NCBI RefSeq assembly: GCF_021390475.1
Contig: NZ_JAJUWS010000035.1
Span: 1 to 64,000, forward strand
Reading direction: 5' to 3'
Origin: Streptomyces sp. ST2-7A
Lineage (GTDB): Bacteria; Actinomycetota; Actinomycetes; Streptomycetales; Streptomycetaceae
DNA length: 64,000 nt
The stretch's first letter is position 1. Each line of letters starts with the position of its first letter. The translations under genes were made by a program, and so were the position numbers. This document shows, in pieces, positions 52,058-59,655 of the stretch. A model generated the notes under the pieces. It had not been told where the DNA came from. It did not search any database and saw only the letters and a program-made list of their open reading frames with translations.

Positions 52058-52435
52058 ACCGGTCGGCCGGCCCGGTCCCGTGCCGCCGGCGCCGGGGCAT
52101 CGGACGGCCGGTCCTCGACCGGTCTTCCCACCGGCAGTCGTCCCCGGGCCGGCCGTCCGGGCCCGGCGCGTTCCCCGACGACCCCCGGGCCGGCGGTGAC
52201 CCCCGCCCCGCCGACATCCACCGTCCGGGCCCGGTCATCGCCGGGCCCGGTGGTGTCGCGGACCCCGCCCCGCCCCTCCCGTCGGCGGTGGGGGGAGCGG
52301 GAACCGGTGCGATCCGATCCTCATGATCGCCCGCCCCGGGGCCTGTTCGCTCAAGGCGAACAGGCCCCGGTCGGCGGGTCGGGACCACCGTGCCGGAGCA
52401 CGGTTCCGTTCCTCACGCCCCGTAAGGTCGTCGCC
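52058..52435. other. Spacer between rsgA and the F420-type oxidoreductase gene
   Basis: This 378-bp spacer holds the terminator at 52336-52370 and no coding frame with convincing composition. Confidence 0.5.
52336..52370 (+). terminator. Hairpin upstream of the oxidoreductase gene
   Basis: A perfect 15-bp stem CCGGGGCCTGTTCGC (52336-52350) and its complement (52356-52370) with loop TCAAG. It is 280 bp past rsgA and 66 bp before the next start. Confidence 0.8.
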
Positions 52436-52903
52436 ATGACTCCCTCGATCGCCACCAACACCCGTGTCGCCCGCGAGGAACTACTGGATTTCGTCCGGCC
52501 CCGCCACCGGGCCCTGATCATCACCCACCGCGCCGACGGGGAGATCCAGGCATCCCCGGTCACCTGCGGAGTGGACACCGTCGGCCGGATCGTCGTCGCG
52601 ACCTACCCCGAGCGCGCCAAGACCCGCAACCTGCGCCGGGACCCGCGCGTGAGCGTGGTCATCCTGTCCGACGAGTGGAACGGTCCCTGGGTCCAGATCG
52701 ACGGCACCGCCGTGATCCTCGACGTCCCCGACGCCGTCGAGCCGCTCGTGGAGTACTACCGGTCCATCTCCGGCGAGCACCCCGACTGGGCCGAGTACCG
52801 GCGGGCCATGGTCCGCCAGGGCAAGTCGCTGCTGCGGGTCGTCCCCGAGCGTTGGGGACCGGTCTCCACCGGCGGCTTCCCCGCCCACCTCGCGGAGGAC
52901 TGA
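52436..52903 (+). CDS. PPOX-class F420-dependent oxidoreductase
   Basis: Protein of 155 aa with the split beta-barrel of the pyridoxamine-phosphate-oxidase superfamily. VRPRHRALIITHRADGEIQ, ASPVTCGVDTVGRIVVATYP, AKTRNLRRDPRVSVVILSDEW and WVQIDGTAVILD fit the F420-binding PPOX class. The AKTRNLRRDP stretch binds the F420 phosphates in homologues. The substrate is unknown. It is monocistronic, ending in a terminator. Confidence 0.9.
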   Translation: MTPSIATNTRVAREELLDFVRPRHRALIITHRADGEIQASPVTCGVDTVGRIVVATYPERAKTRNLRRDPRVSVVILSDEWNGPWVQIDGTAVILDVPDAVEPLVEYYRSISGEHPDWAEYRRAMVRQGKSLLRVVPERWGPVSTGGFPAHLAED

Positions 52904-52910
52904 CGCCGAC

Positions 52911-52956
52911 CCCGTGCCGCTGCCGGTGTCGTCTCCACCGCCGGGAGCGGCACGGG
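52911..52956 (+). terminator. Terminator of the F420-type oxidoreductase gene
   Basis: CCCGTGCCGCT (52911-52921) pairs with AGCGGCACGGG (52946-52956) around a 24-nt loop that itself holds a short stem. Confidence 0.6.
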
Positions 52957-53070
52957 TGGCGCCGCACGACCGATCGGCGACCGATCGGCGGGCGCGCCGG
53001 TGCCCGAACATGATCGGTGTCCGATTTCCGCCGGACGCGGGTCCCCGGGCACGGCAGACTCGAAGGCGTG

Positions 53071-54786
53071 ATGGACGACGAGACCAGGTACGCGGCCGTG
53101 CGCGGGCGGGACGCCCGCTTCGACGGCGTGTTCTTCACCTGCGTGACCTCCACCGGCATCTACTGCCGCCCCAGCTGCCCGGCCCGCACCCCCAAGCGGG
53201 AGAACGTCCGCTTCCTGCCCTCGGCCGCCGCCGCCGGTTCCGCCGGGTTCCGCGCCTGCCGCCGCTGCCGACCCGACGCCGTGCCCGGCTCCCCGGAATG
53301 GAACCCGCGCGGCGACGTGGTCGCCCGTGCCGTGCGCCTGATCGCCGACGGCGTCGTGGACCGCGAGGGCGTCCCCGGCCTCGCCCACCGCGTCGGCTAC
53401 AGCCCCCGCCAGTTGCAACGCCGACTGATCGCCGAACTCGGCGCCGGTGCCGGCGCCCTCGCCCGGGCGCAGCGCGCCCACACCGCCCGCCTGCTGCTGC
53501 AGAGCACCGAACTACCCATTACGGAGGTCGCGTTCGCCGCCGGCTTCGCCAGCGTCCGGCAGTTCAACGAGACCATCCGGGAATTGCACGACCGCACCCC
53601 GGGCGAGCTGCGCGCCGCCGTGGGCCGCGCCCGCCGCTCGGCCGGCGGCGGGCGGCTCGCCGGGTCCCCGGCCGGCCCGGGGGCGCGGGGTGGCCCGACA
53701 CCGGGGGAAGCGCTGCGGCTGCGCCTGCCCCACCGCGGCCCCTACGCCGTGCGGGAGATCCTCGACTTCCTCACCCGGCGGGCGGTCCCCGGCATCGAGG
53801 AGGTGTCCGGGGCGCCCGGTGCGCGTCGCTACCGCCGCACCCTGCCCCTGCCGCACGGTCACGGGGTGCTGGAGATCCGGGAGGACGAGGCCCTGAGGGA
53901 TCTCGCCGAGGACTCCGGGAACCACCCGGAGAACGGGTCCGGCGGCGGACGACTGCCGGTTCTGCTCCGGCTGACCGACCACCGGGACCTGACCGCCGCC
54001 GTCCAACGGGTGCGATGCCTGTTCGACCTGGATGCCGATCCCTTCACCGTCGCCGAACGCCTCGGCGGGGAACCGCTGCTCGCCGACGCGGTGCGGCGCC
54101 GTCCCGGCCTCCGCTCGCCCGGTGCCATCGACCCCGTCGAGGCCGCCGTGCGAGCGGTGCTCGGCCAGCAGGTCACCGTCGCCGCCGCCCGCACCCTCAC
54201 CGGCCGGCTCGTCGCCGCCCTGGGCACCCCGCTGCCCGTACCCGACGGCGGGTTGACCCACCTCTTCCCGACCGCCGACGCCCTCGCCGCCGCCCCCCTC
54301 GGCCCCGAGGACCTGTCGGGTCTACCCGCCGCCCGCCGCCGCACCCTGCACACCGTGGCCGAGGCGCTCGCCGACGGACGGGTGCGACTGGACCCCGGCG
54401 CCGACCGGGAGGAGACCGAACGCGCGCTGCTCGCACTTCCCGGCATCGGCCCGTGGACCGCCGGTTACCTGCGGATGCGCGCCCTCGGTGACCCCGACGT
54501 GCTGCTCACCGGGGACGCCGGGGTCCGTGCCGGTCTCGCCCGGTTGGGCGTCGATCCGGCGGGGTCCGCGCCACTCACCGAGGCGTGGCGGCCCTGGCGC
54601 AGCTACGCCGTGCACCACCTGTGGCGCCTCGCCGCCGGGCCGGCGCCCGCCGAGCCGGCAGGGGACGGCCCGCCCGACCCCGACCGGCCCGGCCCCGAGT
54701 CGCCGATACCGCGTCCGGTGGCATCCCGCCTCCGCGCCCCCTCCACCCGCCCCACCGCCCCTCGTACCGTTCGGGAGCCCGCATGA
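53071..54786 (+). CDS. Ada-AlkA fusion: alkyltransferase/regulator and 3-methyladenine glycosylase
   Basis: Protein of 571 aa from ATG 53071 (GTG 53068 adjacent; an upstream ATG at 53017 is less likely). The N-terminal Ada zinc domain (about 10-75) has FFTCVTSTGIYCRPSCPART and FRACRRCRPDA, giving the four zinc cysteines. An AraC HTH (about 85-185) shows LAHRVGYSPRQLQRRLIAEL and VAFAAGFASVRQFNETIREL. The AlkA half contains GQQVTVAAARTLTGRLV, then the helix-hairpin-helix LPGIGPWTAGYLRMRALGD and the catalytic-position Asp in VLLTGDAG. It both senses methyl phosphotriesters and removes alkylated bases. Its stop overlaps the next start (ATGA). Confidence 0.93.
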   Translation: MDDETRYAAVRGRDARFDGVFFTCVTSTGIYCRPSCPARTPKRENVRFLPSAAAAGSAGFRACRRCRPDAVPGSPEWNPRGDVVARAVRLIADGVVDREGVPGLAHRVGYSPRQLQRRLIAELGAGAGALARAQRAHTARLLLQSTELPITEVAFAAGFASVRQFNETIRELHDRTPGELRAAVGRARRSAGGGRLAGSPAGPGARGGPTPGEALRLRLPHRGPYAVREILDFLTRRAVPGIEEVSGAPGARRYRRTLPLPHGHGVLEIREDEALRDLAEDSGNHPENGSGGGRLPVLLRLTDHRDLTAAVQRVRCLFDLDADPFTVAERLGGEPLLADAVRRRPGLRSPGAIDPVEAAVRAVLGQQVTVAAARTLTGRLVAALGTPLPVPDGGLTHLFPTADALAAAPLGPEDLSGLPAARRRTLHTVAEALADGRVRLDPGADREETERALLALPGIGPWTAGYLRMRALGDPDVLLTGDAGVRAGLARLGVDPAGSAPLTEAWRPWRSYAVHHLWRLAAGPAPAEPAGDGPPDPDRPGPESPIPRPVASRLRAPSTRPTAPRTVREPA

Positions 54787-55316
54787 CCACCGCCGCTCGT
54801 TCCGCTTCCCGCCCCGTCGCCGCCCCGGTCGGTGACGTCCTCTACACCGTGCACCCCAGCCCCTTGGGCGACCTCGTCCTCGCCGGCCCGGAATCGGATG
54901 TCCTCGGCTCGATCACCGTCCCCGGTCAGCGGCACGCCACCGGCGTCCAACCCCACTGGCGACGCGAGGACACCGCCTTCACCGAGGCCGCCCGCCAACT
55001 CGACGCCTACTTCGCCGGGGAGCTGCGCGAGTTCTCTCTGGTCCTGAGCACCCCGACCTCCGAGTTCCGCCGCCGGGTGTGGGAGGCGCTGGACGCCCTC
55101 CCCTACGGCACCACCGTCACCTACGGTGAACTGGCCCGCCGTGCCGGCGCCCCGGCCGCGTCCGTCCGGGCCGTCGGCGGCGCGGTGGGACGCAACCCGC
55201 TGACCGTCGTCCGACCCTGCCACCGCGTCATGGGCGCCAACGGCTCCCTCACCGGCTACGCCGGCGGTCTGGACCGCAAGCGGTTCCTCCTCCAGTTGGA
55301 GGGTGTCCTGCTCTGA
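54783..55316 (+). CDS. ogt: Methylated-DNA--protein-cysteine methyltransferase
   Basis: Protein of 177 aa. A suicide enzyme that takes the methyl from O6-methylguanine onto Cys146 in the motif VVRPCHRVMGANGSLTGYA. The helix-turn-helix YGTTVTYGELARRAG and arginine finger region ASVRAVGGAVGRNP are intact. It is translationally coupled to the Ada-AlkA gene by ATGA, so direct reversal, base excision and regulation come from one transcript. Confidence 0.94.
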   Translation: MTTAARSASRPVAAPVGDVLYTVHPSPLGDLVLAGPESDVLGSITVPGQRHATGVQPHWRREDTAFTEAARQLDAYFAGELREFSLVLSTPTSEFRRRVWEALDALPYGTTVTYGELARRAGAPAASVRAVGGAVGRNPLTVVRPCHRVMGANGSLTGYAGGLDRKRFLLQLEGVLL

Positions 55317-55459
55317 GGCCGACCGGCATCCGCTTTCCCGGGCCGATCGGCGCGTCCCGGGGGCCGTGCGGCCGGACCGCGTCCATCCTTGGGTCCGGGG
55401 GCGAAGGACCGATGACGGGTCCGGGCTCGCCCCGGACACCCACCGAAAGGGATTGTGTG

Positions 55460-56413
55460 ATGAGCGGACCGGTCAGCACGGTCGACGCGCCCGACGACCG
55501 GGCCGACACCGGCCATCCCGCCCCGCCCTGCCTGGAGGTCACCGAGGGCCGCGAGGCGACCGTCGGCGGGATGCGGGTACGCCGGTCCCTGCCGCGCCGG
55601 GGGCGTCGCACCGTGGGCGCCTGGTGCTTCGCCGACCACATGGGCCCCGCCGACGTCACCGAGAACGGCGGCCCGGACATCGGCCCCCACCCGCACATCG
55701 GCCTGCAGACCGTCACCTGGCTGCTCGACGGTCAGATGCTCCACCGTGACAGCCTCGGCTCCGAACAGGTGATCAAGCCCGGTCAGCTCAACCTGATGAC
55801 CTCGGGCAACGCCGTCTCCCACGCGGAGGAGGACCCCGGCCATCACCGGGGCATCCTGGAGGGCATCCAGCTGTGGACCGCCCTCCCCGAGTCCACCCGC
55901 CACGGCACAGCCGACTTCGAGCACCACACCGAACTGCCGAGGACCGACCTCGACGGCGGCACGGGCGTCGCCACCGTCCTGATCGGTGACTTCGCCGACC
56001 TGGCGAGCCCCGCCCGCCACGACACCCCGCTCGTCGGCGTGGAACTCGACCTCCGGGGCCCGGCCACGGTGCCGCTGCGCCCGGACTGGGAGTACGCGCT
56101 CGTCGTCCTGCGCGGCGCCGTCGCCGTCCACGGGCAGTCCCTGGGACCCGGCCGGCTCGGCTATTTGGGGGAGGGGCGGGACCACCTCCCGCTGGAGGTC
56201 CGCGAGCCCACCCGGGTCATGCTCCTGGGCGGCGAGCCCTTCCCCGAGCCCATCGTCATGTGGTGGAACTTCGTCGGCCGCGACCGCGCGGAGATCGACG
56301 CCGCCTACGACTCCTGGGCCCGCATGGACGACCGTTTCGGCCGCGTGGAGTCCTCCCTGCCCCTGATCCCCGCCAAGCCACCCCGCTGGCGCCGCTCCGG
56401 CCCCGGCCGCTGA
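55460..56413 (+). CDS. Pirin family protein
   Basis: Protein of 317 aa of the bicupin pirin family. The N-terminal cupin holds the metal-site motif GPHPHIGLQTVTWLLDG and a later HAEEDPGHHRG. Other blocks are LEGIQLWTALP and VMLLGGEPFPEPIVMWWNF in the C-terminal cupin. Quercetinase activity or a regulatory role has been described for other members. A spaced GAAAGGGAT precedes the ATG. Confidence 0.92.
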   Translation: MSGPVSTVDAPDDRADTGHPAPPCLEVTEGREATVGGMRVRRSLPRRGRRTVGAWCFADHMGPADVTENGGPDIGPHPHIGLQTVTWLLDGQMLHRDSLGSEQVIKPGQLNLMTSGNAVSHAEEDPGHHRGILEGIQLWTALPESTRHGTADFEHHTELPRTDLDGGTGVATVLIGDFADLASPARHDTPLVGVELDLRGPATVPLRPDWEYALVVLRGAVAVHGQSLGPGRLGYLGEGRDHLPLEVREPTRVMLLGGEPFPEPIVMWWNFVGRDRAEIDAAYDSWARMDDRFGRVESSLPLIPAKPPRWRRSGPGR

Positions 56414-56459
56414 CCGGAGGCCTTTCGTCCCTCCCGACGGACATGGAATCTTCTCGGGG

Positions 56460-56876
56460 GTGACGAAGAGAAAAGGGGGATGGGAGTCGCTCCGGGCCGA
56501 TGCCTTGTCCTCCTCGTGGTCCCGACGCACCCGTGCCGGGCGCATCCTGGCCCCCTTCGCCGGGCTTCCCGAGGTGGATGACGTGTTGCTGAGGCTGCTG
56601 GGGGACCCGGAGGACACCGCGGTGACCCTTGAGACGGCCGAGGCCCTGGCAGGGGTGGGGACGTGGGAGGCCGTGAGACTTCTCGCCGTCGGTCTCGCCA
56701 AGGGCGACGATCAGCAGGGGGATTGGATTCTGACCGGGCTTCACAACGTGCTGGTGGACGCGAACGGTCTACCAGAGGTCATGGCGGCGTGTGGGGAGCT
56801 CGTCCACCACCCGGATGAGACCGTCCGCCGGGGCGTCGCGGAGATCTTGGCCTGGATGGAGGAGAAGCGCGGCTGA
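56460..56876 (+). CDS. HEAT-repeat-like hypothetical protein
   Basis: Protein of 138 aa from GTG 56460. It is all-helical, with two or three HEAT-like hairpins (VDDVLLRLLGDPEDTAVTLE, AVRLLAVGLAKGDDQQGDW and LPEVMAACGELVHHPDETVR). The stretch following the last helix ends EEKRG. The style resembles small immunity-type or scaffold proteins, but I see no toxin partner. Its 3' end abuts a GNAT remnant that lacks its own beginning, so it may have been inserted there. Confidence 0.6.
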   Translation: MTKRKGGWESLRADALSSSWSRRTRAGRILAPFAGLPEVDDVLLRLLGDPEDTAVTLETAEALAGVGTWEAVRLLAVGLAKGDDQQGDWILTGLHNVLVDANGLPEVMAACGELVHHPDETVRRGVAEILAWMEEKRG

Positions 56877-57330
56877 GCCGGGAGACGGTGGAGCGCGAGA
56901 CCCTGCCCGCGCTGCTGCGCGGGTACCGGGAGGGGCCGGCCGGCGTCCTCGACTGCCTGGCGGCCGAGGACGCCGAGGAGGGAGGGTTCCTCGGCTGGTT
57001 CTCCCTGCGCCCCGCGCACAGCGCCGGCCTGCGCCCCGGCGACGGCCTGGAGTTGGGCTACCGCCTGCGCCCGGCGGTGTGGGGGCGCGGCTACGCGCCG
57101 AGGGCGCCCGGGTCCTGTTCGCCACGGCCTTCACCGACTTCGGCGCGGAACGGGTCGTCGCCACGACGATGACCGTCAACACCGCCTCGCGGCGGGTGCT
57201 GGAGAAGGCCGGCCTGGCGCTCGTGCGCACCTTCTTCGAGGAGTGGCCCGACCCCATCGAGGGCGCCGAGCACGGCGACGTCGAGTACGCCCTCACCCGC
57301 GAGGCGTGGCCCGGCCGTTCTGTCTGGTGG
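56873..57330 (+). pseudogene. 5'-truncated and frameshifted GNAT acetyltransferase
   Basis: A GNAT protein is split between two frames. The first frame gives LSRETVERETLPALLRGY then GGFLGWFSLRPAHSAGL and LELGYRLRPAVWGRGYA. The second continues EGARVLFATAFTDFGAERVV, NTASRRVLEKAGLALVRTF and DVEYALTREAW. The break is near 57093-57105, where one base appears lost in GGCTACGCGCCGAGG. The usual first ~45 residues are missing; sequence upstream belongs to the HEAT-like gene. The second frame has no stop before the antisense gene at 57402. Confidence 0.8.
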
Positions 57331-57352
57331 CCGGAAGTGGGGAGCGACGGTG

Positions 57353-57391
57353 GGCGCGGCCGGATCGGGGGAGAGCCCTGCCGGCCGCGCC
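57353..57391 (-). terminator. Terminator after the small acidic gene
   Basis: GGCGCGGCCGG (57353-57363) pairs with CCGGCCGCGCC (57381-57391). It follows the stop codon of the minus-strand gene at 57402 by 10 bases. Confidence 0.7.
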
Positions 57392-57401
57392 GATCGGCCC
57401 C

Positions 57402-57596
57402 TCAGTCGAGCAGGTGGTCGGCCTTGCCGGCCTTGATGTCGCGGATGAGGGTGCGCAGGGCGTCGATGGAGTCGGTGACGCGGTGGTTCTCCTGGCCGTG
57501 GACGGCTATGTGCGCGTTGCCTTCCGCGTCGGTGCCGATGCGGAAGCAGTTTCCGGAGTCCTGACAGAAAGGACCTTCCCAGATGATCTCGGGCAC
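57402..57596 (-). CDS. Small acidic partner protein of a WhiJ-like regulator
   Basis: Protein of 64 aa: MPEIIWEGPFCQDSGNCFRI, then a strand-rich middle (HIAVHGQENHRVTDSIDALR) and DIKAGKADHLLD. It has two cysteines and a fixed length, as in the small proteins that replace DUF397 downstream of some XRE/DUF5753 genes. Its start is 9 bp past the regulator's stop, so the two form an operon. It probably modulates the regulator. Confidence 0.75.
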   Translation of the reverse strand: MPEIIWEGPFCQDSGNCFRIGTDAEGNAHIAVHGQENHRVTDSIDALRTLIRDIKAGKADHLLD

Positions 57597-57605
57597 GTTG
57601 TCTCC

Positions 57606-58457
57606 TCAGAGGTTGCGGATGATGGAGGCGATCAGGCTCCTGCTCGCCTCCTCGGACAGCGCCAACTCCTGCATTCTGTCCAGTTGTTTGCGGAATTTGA
57701 CCAGTTGACCTTCCAGGTGCAGGAACTCGGCCTCAATCGTGCGATCCAACTGCACGGTGTCCAACCGGGGCACCTCCCCCTCCGTATAGAGGATCGCCTG
57801 GCCCGAACCGGGAAACGCGCCGGCCGAGAAGGGCAGGACAAACACAAGGATGTTCTCCCGCTCACTCAGCTCCACCATGTGCAGAAGCTGCTTCCGAAGG
57901 ACACCCCGTCCACCCACCTCGATCCTCAGCGCCGATTCGTGGACGATCGCCGTGTATGTGGGAGCGCCGGGTCGGTCCAGGGCCCGTCGACGTTGAACGC
58001 GGTGGGCCACCCTGGCTTCGTACTCCTCCGTCGGCAGGGGCGGCACGGCTGCTCCGAACAGTGCGCGTGCGAACGCCTCGGTCTGAAAGGGGCCGGGGAC
58101 ATGGGTCATCGTGCTCATGCGCATCCCGTGGGCGGACCACTCCAACTCGGCGATGTCGAGAAAGGTCGGTGGGAGGATCCCCCGGAACTCCTCCCACCAT
58201 CCCTTGGTTCGTTCGGCGCTCATGCGCGCCAACGCCTCGACCAGTACCGGATCCGCGCACTCGTAGTTGCAGGCCAGTCGACGCACTCGTTCAGGGCTGA
58301 TGCCATGACGTCCGGCTTCGGTGCTGGTGATGACGGTGCGCTTGGTCGCCAGGACGCCGGCGGCTTGTTCGGTGGAGAGACCGGCCGCTTCACGCAGCTT
58401 CCGAAGCTCCGCTCCCAGGCGTCGCTGGCGGGCGGTGGGATGGCTTCTGGGCGGCAT
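57606..58457 (-). CDS. XRE-family regulator with DUF5753
   Basis: Protein of 283 aa. The HTH is at about 12-68 (GAELRKLREAAGLSTEQAAG then TSTEAGRHGISPERVRRLA). DUF5753 follows with GWWEEFRGILPPTFLDIAEL, THVPGPFQTEAFARALFG, LRIEVGGRGVLRKQLLHMV and LVFVLPFSAGAFPGSGQAIL. It is WhiJ-like, divergent from the ATP-binding gene at 58724 across a 266-bp promoter region. The gene order regulator, small partner and divergent ATPase is the classic whiJ-type arrangement. Confidence 0.92.
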   Translation of the reverse strand: MPPRSHPTARQRRLGAELRKLREAAGLSTEQAAGVLATKRTVITSTEAGRHGISPERVRRLACNYECADPVLVEALARMSAERTKGWWEEFRGILPPTFLDIAELEWSAHGMRMSTMTHVPGPFQTEAFARALFGAAVPPLPTEEYEARVAHRVQRRRALDRPGAPTYTAIVHESALRIEVGGRGVLRKQLLHMVELSERENILVFVLPFSAGAFPGSGQAILYTEGEVPRLDTVQLDRTIEAEFLHLEGQLVKFRKQLDRMQELALSEEASRSLIASIIRNL

Positions 58458-58723
58458 GTGTTCCCCTCGTCACGAAAACCCTCGAGTGGGAGGTAACACC
58501 CCATCCAGGGAGAGGTGGTACATGTGCTCCCGATTCGCTACTCTGAGTCTCGCGCATCTTACGCAAGGCAACGTCGGAAGTGCACCGCGCGAGTGTGCCC
58601 ACCTTTCCCGGGGTGGGAACGCTCGGGCCCGGGAAGGCGAGCCACTGACGCGCCGTGGTCGCGAGTACCACCCATCCTGTCAACCCTGTGCCCAGGCGCC
58701 CGAGTTCAACCGAGGAGCCGGTC

Positions 58724-59176
58724 GTGCCGGAGACCCCTCTCTCCATCCTGTCCGCCCGTAACCACCCCGCCGTTCCCGTCGTGCCCCGCTGCTGGACCTT
58801 TCCGCCCGAACCGGGCTCCGTGGCCCGTGCCCGCCGGGCGGTGGTCGACGCCCTGTCGCCCGACTGTTGTCCCGAGGTGCGCGACGACCTCGCCCTGGTC
58901 GTCTCCGAGCTGGTGACCAACGCGATTCGCCACGGTGCCGAACCCGACCACGCCGAACTCGTCGAACTGGTGCTGTGGCCGGTGGACGGTTGCTACTGGC
59001 TGGCGGTCTCCGACCCCGGCGAGGGACTGCCGCACCGGGCCCCGCCGAGCACCGAGGCCACCGGCGGACGCGGTCTGCCGCTGGTGGACGCCCTCACCGT
59101 CACCCGCGCGATCGTCCCCCGCCCGGTGCGCGGCAAGTCCGTCGTCGTCGGCCTCCGCCTGCGCGCCGGGGCCTGA
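58724..59176 (+). CDS. ATP-binding protein, anti-sigma/SpoIIAB-like
   Basis: Protein of 150 aa from GTG 58724 with GAGGAG upstream. It carries a GHKL/HATPase_c domain: LALVVSELVTNAIRHGAEPD is the N-box, ATGGRGLPLVDALT the G-box-like end, and SVVVGLRLRA the last strand. The family includes RsbW-type serine kinases and, in Streptomyces, partners of WhiJ-like proteins. No sigma factor gene is adjacent. The region 58458-58723 is a divergent promoter without a gene. Confidence 0.9.
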   Translation: MPETPLSILSARNHPAVPVVPRCWTFPPEPGSVARARRAVVDALSPDCCPEVRDDLALVVSELVTNAIRHGAEPDHAELVELVLWPVDGCYWLAVSDPGEGLPHRAPPSTEATGGRGLPLVDALTVTRAIVPRPVRGKSVVVGLRLRAGA

Positions 59177-59311
59177 ACGGAAACCCCGACCGGCCGTCGT
59201 CACGAAGAAGACGCCGACCGCCACGTATTCGGGCGCGGCTTCCACGCCTTCTGGGGCGAAGGAATTCATCACGACTTGGCGCATTGCCGTTCGCCCGGGT
59301 TGAGCTCCCAA

Positions 59312-59638
59312 TCACCCGAAATATTTGATCACTTCTGCCGGAGGGCGCCCTTCCTTTTTCCATTGATACGCGACGTGGGCGGCGGAACTTTTGAAATCTT
59401 CTCTCCTGAAACCACCCTCATCCCCCTCGCCCTCTTTTGGTGGAGAGGAGAACTCCCCGGAAGCGATCGACAGAACGCCCCCTTGGCGGGGGTGACCGGA
59501 GGAGTCGGATTCGAAAATTTTTTCATCCTTCTCGTCCAGTACAAAGTGTGCGACCCGAGTTCCGCCTTCGAGATCGACTCGGTACAGGTGGAGATGTTCG
59601 GCCTCATCGATGAGTTGAGCCCGGAAAGACATGGTCAT
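59312..59638 (-). CDS. Putative immunity protein
   Basis: Protein of 108 aa starting MTMSFRAQLIDEAEHLHLYR. It is acidic, soluble and rich in charged residues (VDLEGGTRVAHFVLDEKDEK). The base composition here is visibly lower in GC than the rest of the window. It starts 17 bp downstream of the stop of the polymorphic toxin-like gene, on the same strand, with GAGAGG before the ATG. The position suggests it neutralises that toxin. No family is recognised. Confidence 0.6.
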   Translation of the reverse strand: MTMSFRAQLIDEAEHLHLYRVDLEGGTRVAHFVLDEKDEKIFESDSSGHPRQGGVLSIASGEFSSPPKEGEGDEGGFRREDFKSSAAHVAYQWKKEGRPPAEVIKYFG

Positions 59639-59655
59639 GCGTCAACCTCTCGTAG

